Below, one piece after another: positions 39,238-49,500 of a stretch of 64,000 bases of DNA (the first letter of the stretch is position 1; the number at the start of each line of letters is the position of its first letter). Location of the stretch: the NCBI GenBank assembly GCA_945877575.1, contig CAMDUE010000011.1, positions 16,353-80,352 on the forward strand, written 5' to 3'. A model generated the notes under the pieces. That model saw only the letters and a list, made by a program, of their open reading frames with translations, had not been told where the DNA came from and searched no databases. Source of the DNA: Chitinophaga pinensis (lineage in GTDB: Bacteria; Bacteroidota; Bacteroidia; NS11-12g; UBA955). Both the position numbers and the translations under genes were made by a program.

Positions 39238-40017
39238 ATGTCGTATGAATTTATTTTAACGCATGCTGAACTGGCTCCTCAGGTTGCGGGCATTCAATTA
39301 AATCGTCCCAAGGAATTAAATGCATTGAATCTCCAGTTGATGGGCGAAATAAAAGCTGCCCTTGAGCATTTTGACTCAGATGATTCTATCAGAGCCATTG
39401 TGATTTTTGGGAATGAGCGTGCATTTGCAGCAGGGGCTGATATCAAGCAGATGGCAGGTAGAACTGCTGTTGACATGCTCAAAATTGATCAATTTTCTAC
39501 TTGGGATAGCATCAGGCGCACCAAGAAACCCATTATTGCTGCTGTAAGCGGCTTTGCTTTGGGAGGTGGTTGTGAGTTGGCTATGCTTTGCGATATGATA
39601 GTGGCGAGTGAAACTGCCCAATTTGGTCAACCCGAAATCAATATAGGTGTTATGCCCGGTGCTGGAGGTACTCAGCGTTTGACCCGCGCGGTAGGAAAAG
39701 CCCGTGCCATGGAAATGGTATTGACGGGTAATTTTATATCGGCCGAAGAAGCGCGTGAAGCGGGATTGATTAATAAAGTTGTGCCTGTTGACTTATACCT
39801 AGATGAAGCCATCAAATTGGCGCGTAAAGCGGCTGAAAAATCACCCATTGCCATACAATTGGCGAAGGAGAGTGTTTTAAAGGCATTCGACTCTGGATTG
39901 CAGGAAGGCTTGTACTTTGAAAGGAAGAACTTTTACATGTTATTCGCTACTGAAGATCAGAAAGAAGGTATGAATGCTTTTGTAGAAAAACGCAAACCAG
40001 ATTTTAAAAACAGATAA
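39238..40017 (+). CDS. Enoyl-CoA hydratase/isomerase family protein
   Basis: QLNRPKELNALNLQLM, ERAFAAGADIKQMAG, FALGGGCELAMLCDMIVAS, PEINIGVMPGAGGTQRLTRAVGKARAMEMVLTG. Confidence 0.95.
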   Translation: MSYEFILTHAELAPQVAGIQLNRPKELNALNLQLMGEIKAALEHFDSDDSIRAIVIFGNERAFAAGADIKQMAGRTAVDMLKIDQFSTWDSIRRTKKPIIAAVSGFALGGGCELAMLCDMIVASETAQFGQPEINIGVMPGAGGTQRLTRAVGKARAMEMVLTGNFISAEEAREAGLINKVVPVDLYLDEAIKLARKAAEKSPIAIQLAKESVLKAFDSGLQEGLYFERKNFYMLFATEDQKEGMNAFVEKRKPDFKNR

Positions 40018-40034
40018 TTAAAAAGTTGCATATA

Positions 40035-40070
40035 TAAAAAAGGCTGCCCTTGGGCAGCCTTTTTTATATT
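40035..40070. terminator. Bidirectional terminator between convergent genes
   Basis: Perfect palindrome ATATAAAAAAGGCTGCCC-TT-GGGCAGCCTTTTTTATAT. Confidence 0.93.
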
Positions 40071-40081
40071 ACTTGTTTTAT

Positions 40082-41047
40082 TTATTTAACGTCAGCGTAT
40101 GCAGAGTTAACATAGAACCAAGAAGTTCCTTCTTTTTTCCAAACAATGGCAACAACAGCAGTATTGCTCTTGTTGAAGTTCCACCATCCGAAACCGAATC
40201 CACCAATTTGTGGCTTGATTTGACCGTCTAAAGTACTTTTGAAGCTTTCTGAAGGTGCTTTGTATGTATACTTAGCAGTCTTCTCGATTTCAGTACCGTT
40301 TACTGGGTTGCTCATTTCAACATCACCAAAACCAACAGGTGCGTTTGTCCAAGCTGTAGGAGAAGCATTTACTAAACCATATTTAGCAGAACCACGAACG
40401 ATGTTTTTGTGTTCAACTGAAGTGTTACCAACACCAGATACGTTCTGATACGCATTTACTGATTTTTCAACAACAACTAAAGAAGTGTAATAGTCACCAC
40501 CATCTGCATTCAAAGCTTTCATTTTGTATTTGATGTTGATGTCATTACCGCTAGCAGTAGCGTTCAAAGCAACACCAATTTGAGGAGCTACGTTAGCGTT
40601 ATAGCTGGTAGCAAAATCCTTAATTTGTTGATCAGTTACACCGCTGTTACCCAAAACTGAGTTATCGCAATAGAAATGTGGAATATATCCGTTAGGCAAA
40701 CAAGCAGCATATAATTGACTTGAAAATGGAGCGAAGAAAACTGAGTCAGCTGGCTTGTCATCGCGCAATGCAACAGGAGTCAACATTGACAAAGAGCCTA
40801 AAGCTGGGTGAAGATCTAAACAAATTAAATCATCTGTACCCATAGATGTCATGGCTTTCTTGAAAACTGGTCCACCTGAAGCACCGCAAGGTCCGCACCA
40901 TGTTGCAGTGCTGTAAATCAATAATGAACGTTGCTTATTAGCAACTGTCAATGGTTGATCTCCACCATTAGGAGTTTCGTCTTTACAGCTCTGCATAAAA
41001 CCTGCAGCACCTACTGAAATCAGAGCGATAAATAATAATTTTTTCAT
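40082..41047 (-). CDS. Omp28-like lipoprotein with thioredoxin-type CxxC
   Basis: Lipobox GFMQSC; LLIYSTATWCGPCGASGGPVFKKAM. Confidence 0.8.
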   Translation of the reverse strand: MKKLLFIALISVGAAGFMQSCKDETPNGGDQPLTVANKQRSLLIYSTATWCGPCGASGGPVFKKAMTSMGTDDLICLDLHPALGSLSMLTPVALRDDKPADSVFFAPFSSQLYAACLPNGYIPHFYCDNSVLGNSGVTDQQIKDFATSYNANVAPQIGVALNATASGNDINIKYKMKALNADGGDYYTSLVVVEKSVNAYQNVSGVGNTSVEHKNIVRGSAKYGLVNASPTAWTNAPVGFGDVEMSNPVNGTEIEKTAKYTYKAPSESFKSTLDGQIKPQIGGFGFGWWNFNKSNTAVVAIVWKKEGTSWFYVNSAYADVK

Positions 41048-41168
41048 TGTGTTACGATTGTTATTTTACGAAATAACGGATAATTCCTCTCATCACAAAA
41101 AAAATCAATGCGAATTTTCATTTTAATTCCCATAGAAATATCTTTTACTTTGCAGCGTCAAACAAGTT

Positions 41169-41744
41169 ATGCTAAATCTCATCTTATTTGGACCTCCAGG
41201 TGCTGGTAAAGGAACACAAAGCGAAAAGTTAATTTCAACCTATAATTTGAAGCACATTTCTACTGGAGATTTGCTTCGTGCAGAACGTCAAGCGGGCACC
41301 GAATTAGGAATTCAAGCCAATGATTATATCTCTAAAGGCGAATTGGTTCCAGATGCGGTGGTTATTGGTATGGTTCGTAATTACATGCAATCACATACAG
41401 AAGCTGCAGGATTTATTTTCGATGGATTTCCAAGAACCATTCCGCAAGCCGAAGCTCTTGATCAAATGTTGAACGAATTCAATACTTCCATCTCCCTGGT
41501 GTTGGGTCTTGAAGTGAATGAAGATGAGTTAGTGAAAAGATTACTCTTAAGAGGACAAACCAGCGGGAGGGTAGACGATCAAAATGAAGAGACCATCAGA
41601 AATCGTTTCCACGAATATTTGAATAAAACCTTGCCTATCCAAGGATTTTATGCTGGACAAGATAAATACCACGGTATTAACGGCCTCGGCAATATTGATG
41701 AAATCAATGCAGAGCTCTGCAAATGGATTGATTCACTGAACTAA
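41169..41744 (+). CDS. adk: Adenylate kinase (short form)
   Basis: MLNLILFGPPGAGKGTQSEKLI, HISTGDLLRAE, GFIFDGFPRTIPQAEAL, SGRVDDQNEETIRNR. Confidence 0.96.
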   Translation: MLNLILFGPPGAGKGTQSEKLISTYNLKHISTGDLLRAERQAGTELGIQANDYISKGELVPDAVVIGMVRNYMQSHTEAAGFIFDGFPRTIPQAEALDQMLNEFNTSISLVLGLEVNEDELVKRLLLRGQTSGRVDDQNEETIRNRFHEYLNKTLPIQGFYAGQDKYHGINGLGNIDEINAELCKWIDSLN

Positions 41745-41755
41745 TTCATTATTAG

Positions 41756-42487
41756 ATGAACAATCTCAAGTGGGTGTTTTTTGATTTAGACAATACCCTA
41801 TGGGATTTTGATGCCAATGCTAGGGAGGCATTAAAAGTGCTTTTTGAGCGTCATCAACTTCACTTACATTCAGATTATCACGTTGACCAGTTTATTTCTC
41901 TTTATGAAGACGTGAACAAGGCGTATTGGAAGAAATACGAAAAAGGAGAAGTTTCTAAAGAGATTCTTCGAACTAGACGTTTTGCTGATACGTTTGATTT
42001 AATGGGTATTCAACCGGCGTTACAACCATTGAATGTTTGGGAAGAATATTTGGATATATGTCCTTATATGCCCATATTGATTCCCGGAGCATTGGAATGC
42101 CTGTCACTTGTTAGTCAGAAATTTAAAGTTGGAATACTCACCAACGGATTTGAAGAGACCCAACAAATAAAACTTAAGTCCTCTGGCATTGGGGTATTTG
42201 TTGATTTTATGCAATCCTCTGAGCGCGTTGGTTTTCCTAAACCTACCTCTGAATTTTTCTCTCATGTATTTGAAAGTCTTTCTATTGGGCCCTCTGAATG
42301 TTTTTACATTGGAGATAACTTAGATACCGATGTTTGGGGTGGCATCCAAGCTGGAATTAAGACAGCCTTTTTTGATAAGGATAAGAATTTCCATGATGTA
42401 ACATTGCCTTCTGAGTTGGTATCAAATAAATTATTCGCAGGCAAGTTTTCTAATTTGGATGATTTTGCCCGTATTTTTGTAATATGA
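41756..42487 (+). CDS. YjjG-family HAD phosphatase (noncanonical pyrimidine nucleotidase-like)
   Basis: WVFFDLDNTLWDFDANAREALKVLF, GILTNGFEETQQIKLKSSGI, CFYIGDNLDTDVWGGIQAGIKTAF. Confidence 0.92.
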   Translation: MNNLKWVFFDLDNTLWDFDANAREALKVLFERHQLHLHSDYHVDQFISLYEDVNKAYWKKYEKGEVSKEILRTRRFADTFDLMGIQPALQPLNVWEEYLDICPYMPILIPGALECLSLVSQKFKVGILTNGFEETQQIKLKSSGIGVFVDFMQSSERVGFPKPTSEFFSHVFESLSIGPSECFYIGDNLDTDVWGGIQAGIKTAFFDKDKNFHDVTLPSELVSNKLFAGKFSNLDDFARIFVI

Positions 42488-43131
42488 GAATTTTATTAAC
42501 CTTGGCCTTGGGCCTATTTTCAATCGGGACTAATGCTCAGTCTTTTCAAGCAGTTGAAGGTACCGATGTTCAATATTATCCCAGCGCAAATGGATTTATG
42601 GATTGTGCTATTCACCTGAAGAATTTAACTCAGTCTCCAATTATTTTACAATATAAAAAGGTAAGTGTTGATTTTCCTTCAACTTGGGATATCAGCTTTT
42701 GCGATAATCGCAATTGTTTTGGTGGATTTGTAGATGAAGATACCATGAGTGCCATTGCTCCTGATGATGAGAAAAATTCTCTCAAATTATCTGTTTTTCC
42801 TAACGGGAAATCAGACACAGCAGTGGTAGTTTATGAGGTTTGGAATAAATATACACCCGCTGATAAAATCACTTTAACCTATACAATTTTGGTTCGCTGG
42901 GGCGCATCTACGGAAAGTTACGAAGTAGTAACTATGGTATCTCCAAATCCCGCAAATGATTATGTTCAATTGCCCGTTGCTGCTGCACAGTTGTTAGACG
43001 TTCAAGGCAGAATAGTGTCAAATACTACTACGGGTAGTTTGAATCTATTAGAAGTGCCTAATGGCATCTATTTTGTTCGTTTTTTGCAAAATAATGCTTG
43101 GGTAAATCAAAAGTTGGTTGTTAAGCACTAA
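42484..43131 (+). CDS. Exported protein with T9SS type A sorting domain
   Basis: Signal peptide; C-terminus VSPNPANDYVQLPVAAAQLLDVQGRIVSNT...LLEVPNGIYFVRFLQNNAWVNQKLVVKH. Confidence 0.85.
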   Translation: MRILLTLALGLFSIGTNAQSFQAVEGTDVQYYPSANGFMDCAIHLKNLTQSPIILQYKKVSVDFPSTWDISFCDNRNCFGGFVDEDTMSAIAPDDEKNSLKLSVFPNGKSDTAVVVYEVWNKYTPADKITLTYTILVRWGASTESYEVVTMVSPNPANDYVQLPVAAAQLLDVQGRIVSNTTTGSLNLLEVPNGIYFVRFLQNNAWVNQKLVVKH

Positions 43132-45113
43132 TGGTTAACTGGTACGCCTGGCCTGTGGCCCTCGGCGGGGCCGTAGCAGTTACATTTCTCGTTTATGGAA
43201 ACCATTGGAAATCAATAAAAGCACTTCTTCGGTTTTTAGGCACATTTTTACTCCTTTTTTTATTGTTTAGCCCTTCTTGGAACGCTGAAAAGTCATTTCA
43301 ACGAAAACCAATTATTTCCCTGTTTATTGACGCGAGTGAATCAGCCAGGAAAGAAAGTATCCCATTTTCTAAAGATCTTAAACGAGAGCTTACTGAAAAA
43401 TTTGGTGATGATATTCAATTGAATGAATTTTTCTTTGGGTCTGAGGTTGCAGGGGACATTAATGACTCTATTGGGTTTTCAACTCGATTAGATAAGGTCA
43501 CAGAGTTTATTAAGCACGAGGCGGTGCAGCCTGAAGCTTGTATTTTGATATCCGATGGTATTGCAAATAGAGGCGGAAGTCCTTTGTCAAATCAAGTGAA
43601 AAGTCCCATTTTCTCCCTTGGGATAGGCGATCCCAAAATGCATCCAGATGCTTTGGTTTCATCGATTTCAGTGAATGAATCTGTCTTTAAAGGAAATGAT
43701 TTTGAGGTTGAAGCAGCCATTCAAATGGAGTTGTTAAAAGGCAAAAAAGTGGTTGTCGATTTCTTTCAGAAAGGAAAATTACAAGAAACTATTTCTCTAA
43801 TACCTCAAAGAGACCTCGATGTTCAAAGAGTTGTTTTCAGAGGAAAAGGTGAAGTTGAAGGTTTGAATGATCTTCTAGTCAAAGTTCGGCCCATTAACAC
43901 ATCGGAAAAGAATATTTACAACAATCTTCAAAAGACTCTGATTGAAGTAATATCTCAGAAGAAAAAGATTGCCCTTTTATATCATACGGTTCACCCCGAT
44001 CTTGGCGCCTTAAGAAAAGCTTTAATAGGAGTTGAACAATTTGAATTGATTGAATCTAAGAGTTTCTCAGAGCTACCCCAAAATACCCATGCAGTTATAG
44101 CGTTTAATATTAAGAATGACGCATTTAATGAATTGAAAAAGAGCGGTTTGCCTTTTTGGTTATTTTCAGACGCAACCAGTCAATTATCTTTAGAAACATC
44201 TATTTCTAACAGAGCAAATCCTGCTAAAAATCAGGCGGTCACACCTGAAGTTAATAATGATTTTGAGCTGTTTTCATTAGACGCGCTGCCTTTTTCGTTT
44301 AAAAGCGTAGACTGTCCGTTATTGAAATTAAATATCCCCCGAGAAAAAATCCAAATATTTCAGCAATGGAATCGAGTGAATACAAATTTGCCACTCTGTT
44401 TTGCCGACGATTCTGAGGGGAGGAAGTTATATTTTGTGGGATTTGGAATTTGGAAGTGGCGTATTCAAGAGTTGAAGCAGACGAACGAAAGTAAATGGTT
44501 TGATCAGTGGGTAAGAAGTAATGTTGAATGGTTGAGTAACCAAAATTTGAAAGGTAAGAATATTGAATGGAGTTTAAATAAGAGGAATTGGATAGTTGGA
44601 TTGCAGGGGAAATTTAAGTTTAGTCTTTATGATGGCGCTTCAAAAAAGGTTGAAAATGCTAATTTATCGTGCACAATTACAGATGAGGATGGTAGATCTC
44701 AAAGTATTGGTTTAACCTCTAATTTAGGGGTGTCTACAGGGGTTTTTAGGCCGAGTATTGGTGGTCGACATACCATAAAAGTTCAATTGAAAACACCTAT
44801 CCCAGGAGTAACGCAAAGGGAGTTTACTCAATTTTTTGATGTAGACACGGTTTCTTTGGAGTTGCAAACCATGAAAGCCAATCATGATCTGCTTAATGAT
44901 TTGAGCCATCAATCTGAGGGTGGATTTTATCTAGCAAATAACAAAGGAATAGACTCTATAATGGCGCAATTAACGAAAAGAGAACTCTATAAACCTCGAA
45001 TAGAAATTCTGCAAAGCAGGGTTTTCGCAACTGATGAAGTCTTACTTTTGTGTCTCATTGTTTTACTCTTTGGCGTAGAATGGTTTTTAAGGAAATGGGA
45101 AGGCAAGATTTAA
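43131..45113 (+). CDS. Membrane protein with degenerate VWA-like domain (N- and C-terminal TM segments)
   Basis: N-terminal TMs, PIISLFIDASESARKESIPF, ACILISDGIANRGG, C-terminal TM LLLCLIVLLFGVEWFLRKWEG. Confidence 0.7.
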   Translation: MVNWYAWPVALGGAVAVTFLVYGNHWKSIKALLRFLGTFLLLFLLFSPSWNAEKSFQRKPIISLFIDASESARKESIPFSKDLKRELTEKFGDDIQLNEFFFGSEVAGDINDSIGFSTRLDKVTEFIKHEAVQPEACILISDGIANRGGSPLSNQVKSPIFSLGIGDPKMHPDALVSSISVNESVFKGNDFEVEAAIQMELLKGKKVVVDFFQKGKLQETISLIPQRDLDVQRVVFRGKGEVEGLNDLLVKVRPINTSEKNIYNNLQKTLIEVISQKKKIALLYHTVHPDLGALRKALIGVEQFELIESKSFSELPQNTHAVIAFNIKNDAFNELKKSGLPFWLFSDATSQLSLETSISNRANPAKNQAVTPEVNNDFELFSLDALPFSFKSVDCPLLKLNIPREKIQIFQQWNRVNTNLPLCFADDSEGRKLYFVGFGIWKWRIQELKQTNESKWFDQWVRSNVEWLSNQNLKGKNIEWSLNKRNWIVGLQGKFKFSLYDGASKKVENANLSCTITDEDGRSQSIGLTSNLGVSTGVFRPSIGGRHTIKVQLKTPIPGVTQREFTQFFDVDTVSLELQTMKANHDLLNDLSHQSEGGFYLANNKGIDSIMAQLTKRELYKPRIEILQSRVFATDEVLLLCLIVLLFGVEWFLRKWEGKI

Positions 45114-46333
45114 ATTACAAACCAAAGGTAGTCGTAGGGCTTTCAGGTGGGGTTGATAGCTCAGTGGCAGCCTATCTTCTTCAGGAGCAAGGATATGAAG
45201 TCATTGGTCTTTTTATGCGTAATTGGAACGATGCTTCAGTAACTTTAGAAGATGAATGTCCTTGGATAGATGATTCTAGAGACGCCCTCATGGTTGCTGA
45301 GAAATTAGGCATCCCTTTTCAAGTGATTGATTTAAGTGAAACATATAAAGAACGCATAGTTGATTATATGTTCAATGAATATGAATTAGGTCGAACTCCG
45401 AATCCCGACGTGCTTTGCAATAGGGAAATTAAGTTTGATGTATTCCTAAAAGCGGCTATGGGATTGGGCGCTGATTTTGTAGCTACAGGACACTATGTGC
45501 GGAAAGATTCTTTTATAAATGAGGAAGGTGATGAAGTTTTTCGATTGCTCAGAGGGGTAGATCCAAATAAGGATCAAAGTTATTTTTTATGTCAACTCAA
45601 TCAATATCAGCTTTCCAAAGCACTGTTTCCTATAGGTGAATTGCTAAAGCCTAAAGTTCGAGAGATTGCCCATGAAATTGATTTGTCAACTGCTGCAAAG
45701 AAAGATTCTCAGGGGCTTTGTTTTATTGGGAAAGTAAGTTTGCCAGATTTTCTCCAACAGAAGTTATCTATCAAGAATGGTTTGGTTAAGGAGATTGATG
45801 ATGATGATTCAGAGGTTCAGAATTATTTCAATAATATTAGTGAACACGTAACTCCAGATGCTGCTGTTTTAAGGTTCAATCCGGCTTTAAGTTCATCAAA
45901 GATCATAGGTGAGCAAAAGGGGGCACATTTTTACACTCGGGGTCAACGTAAAGGACTCCAAATTGGGGGTAAACCTTTGCCTTTGTTTGTTTTGGCCACT
46001 GACGTGGATGAAAATATCATTTACGTTGGACAGGGAGAAATGCATGGTGCAATGCACTATCGCGGGTTACATGTAAATGCTGCTGAAATTCAATGGATTA
46101 GGCCTGATTTGGAGTCTGGTTTTTTGCAAGATTCATCAGTTATTACTCCATGTTTCAATTTAAAATGCCAAATTAGATACAGACAAACGGCTTTTGAATG
46201 TGCGTTGGTATCCGACTCAGTGGGTGGGGTAATAGTTGTATTTAAAGAATTACAAAAAAATGTTACCCCAGGTCAGTTTGTTGCGGTATATTTTGATGAC
46301 GAATTGATTTTTAGCGGAGTGATTTCGCTATAG
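45095..46333 (+). CDS. mnmA: tRNA 2-thiouridine(34) synthase MnmA
   Basis: KVVVGLSGGVDSSVAAYLLQEQGYEVIGLFMRNW, GRTPNPDVLCNREIKF, DQSYFLCQLNQYQLSKALFPIGELLKPKVR. Confidence 0.97.
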   Translation: MGRQDLNYKPKVVVGLSGGVDSSVAAYLLQEQGYEVIGLFMRNWNDASVTLEDECPWIDDSRDALMVAEKLGIPFQVIDLSETYKERIVDYMFNEYELGRTPNPDVLCNREIKFDVFLKAAMGLGADFVATGHYVRKDSFINEEGDEVFRLLRGVDPNKDQSYFLCQLNQYQLSKALFPIGELLKPKVREIAHEIDLSTAAKKDSQGLCFIGKVSLPDFLQQKLSIKNGLVKEIDDDDSEVQNYFNNISEHVTPDAAVLRFNPALSSSKIIGEQKGAHFYTRGQRKGLQIGGKPLPLFVLATDVDENIIYVGQGEMHGAMHYRGLHVNAAEIQWIRPDLESGFLQDSSVITPCFNLKCQIRYRQTAFECALVSDSVGGVIVVFKELQKNVTPGQFVAVYFDDELIFSGVISL

Positions 46334-46501
46334 ATTTTTTTAGTGGTTGTCAATAAAGTGTAATCATTGATTTTTGAGGCATCTTTTTTGGTCCATTTGG
46401 TGTCATAAGCCTGTAAGGCTTTGCAATAAACCAGCGGTTTTTTCGTTGTTGTCGTGAAACGACAAACTAGGTTTGATGGTTATAAAATAGACAGAGTTAA
46501 A

Positions 46502-49500
46502 ATGAAACATAAATACAAGGGTATTTTAAAAGGAATCTGGACGTTCTTGATGATTTTCTTGACGTCTCAAACAAAGGCACAAATCAGTTCAACGGGGAAG
46601 GAGTTTTACATGTCATTCATGGAAATGGAGACGCGTAATGGCGGGTTTCCTGACACTTTGCTGATTTTTGTAACTTCACCCATTAACACCACTTTGGTAT
46701 TAGATAACCCACGCTTAACCGGATCTTCGGCAAATTACACCATACAGGCAAATAAAGTTAATCGAATTTCAGTTGACGTTAACTTTTATTATCCCGTTGG
46801 GTCTGAATTTGCCTCAACAGATGTTAATAGCCGACGTGGATTGCGCATCGTTGCAAAAGACCCTGTCAATGTTTATTGCATGAATTTGGAATTAAATCGT
46901 TCGGATGGAACTTTCGTATTGCCTTATGAATCCATTCCTGCGGCTCCGGAATTTTACGTAGTTTCATTTCCTCCAAACGCTCCAACCGGATCTTTTCCTA
47001 ACGTAACTTCATCTTATGGTGAGAGCGAGTTTGTAGTTATTGCCATGGATAATAACGTGACAGTTGAAATTACACCAACTGCTCCTACAAAAGGCGGAAA
47101 AGCTGCTGGAACAGCCTTCACTGTTACCATGCAAAAAGGACAAATTTATCAAGTCCAGTCAGTAAAAGCGACAGGAACAAACAATACAGATCCAGCTGCA
47201 ACGTCATGGGCAACCACTGGAGCAAAAGCAGGTGATTTGACTGGAACGAGAGTTAGAGTGATTAATGGATGCGGCAAGATCAATGTATTTTCCGGGAATC
47301 GATCAGCCCACGTAACTAAGGGTAATTGTGGTGGAGGAACCAACGGTAGAGATCATTTATACACCCAAGTGCTACCAACCAATGCTTTAGGTAAAGATTA
47401 TGTGTTGATGCCATTCAGGAATCAAACGGGTGGATATGCTGTTAAAGTAGTAGCTGCCTCTGATAATACTGTTGTAACCATTAATGGTACCGTAGTTGCT
47501 ACAATAGCAAAAGCAGGAGAATGGGTTTATCGTCATGTGACTACAAGCGCAGCTACTTGTATAAATACATCAAAGCCAGCTTATGTTGTTCAGTACATGA
47601 AAAATGGAGTTTGTTCAGGTTTGACAGGTAACAACGGTGATCCTGCAATTTTCATTTCTCCAGATGTTAATCAGCGGTTAATAAAAACCATTGTGGGTAC
47701 AGCAACTACTTCAAATATGAATCAACATTGGGTAAACGTTTTGGTTGATCGATCAGCGAAGAATGCTGTATTCTTGAATGGCACAAAGGTGGCAGCAACA
47801 AGTTTTACAGATTACACTTGTAGCGGTAAAAATTATTCATATGCCCAACTCAGCGTAGCAAATCCAAGTTCCAATACATTGCAATGTGATAGTGGTATGA
47901 TGGTGGTAGCATACGGTGTCGGTCCTTATGAGAGTTATTCCTACTCAGCGGGAGCTTTGTTTGAGAATATTGAATATGATTATGATATTAAAAGAAATGG
48001 CAAGTGTCCAAGCGAGCCCGTTAAACTAGTTTCAAAAAATAAGAATTCAAAAATTAAAGGTACAAAATGGAATTTTGGTGATGGCTCTCCCGAGGAATGG
48101 GGGGACTCAGTGACACATAAGTTTTCGAAAATAGGTACTTATTATGTTTTGATGAAAGTGGTTGTTCCCAATGCTTGTAATAAAGACGATACAATAATAA
48201 GAAGTAAAATTATCAACGTATTACCAGGGCCGGTCTTCAGTTTCCCCGACACCACTACCCAGTGTGCGAATACTTTAAATGTGGAACTAAAAGTACCTAC
48301 TTCTGCTAAATTTACCTATAAATGGCATGACAACTCTACTAAATACACCTATACCGCTACCAACGATGGTTTTGCATGGGTAAGAGTTCTAGACACCTCA
48401 ACAAACTGCGCAGCCGCCGATACTACTTATGTTCGAAGAGCCAATGTGATTTATGCCGGCATTAAATACGACACCTTGAACCAATGTTACAAGCAAAATG
48501 TATTTGACATGACCGATGGCAGCAAATACAACGGCGATGGTTGGAAACTTTCTTGGTGGTCGGCGCAATATCAGCATACCAAAGCAATCACTAAAAAAGA
48601 TAGCGTTAGAGATTTTAAAATATCATTCGACTCTTTGAGTACAAATAATCTAAGGTATATAGTTCAGTCAAGAAAAGGTTGTCGAGATACATTAGATACA
48701 ACATTAATAGTACATCCTTATCCAATCGCAAAAATCAATTTCCCTGTTACACATTTCTGTCAGAATGCTATTGCAAATGTCATAGATAGCAGCAGTAGTC
48801 CTTTGGGCGTGGGAAGGTCGTTTTGGGATTTTGGCGATGGATCTGCAAAAGACACTAGCAGCGATAGAAAGGGCAGGCATGTTTTCAAGTATGCAGATAC
48901 ATTTAACATAAGATTGATTACTCAGACTCCTTATTTCTGCCATGACACGATTGATTCACTGTTTATTGTTTATCCTGTAGCCAAAACAACGATAGGCAGT
49001 AAGATCTTTGACCAATGTAAGAAAACCAATAAGTTTGAATTTTACGATAATACGACCATTTCATTTGGTACCTTCACTGATGAATGGCAAATTGCTGGAA
49101 AGTCATATCCAAATCAAGGTACACTAACCAATATCAAGTTTTCCGACACCGGAACTCAAAAGATATTGTTGATCACGGAAACAGATAAAGGTTGCCGAGA
49201 TAGCGCCCGTTCAACGGTATTTGTAGCTCCCGAGCCCAAAGCAATCTTGACTGTTACCGATAGTTCAAATTGTTTTCAAGGGCATTTTTTCGATTTAGAA
49301 TGCAAGAGTACCGTGCCTTCGAATAGTCAATTAACTTCGAGAAGTGATTGGAAATTTAGCGACGCTACAACCAATTATGCAAAGGTGATAACTTCCAAAA
49401 AGTTTAACACTCAAGGAGTTTATTGGGTTCGTTTAATTGCAACAACCGTTCATGGTTGCATGGATTCTGTTCAGAAGAATCTTACCGTTTACAATGTTCC

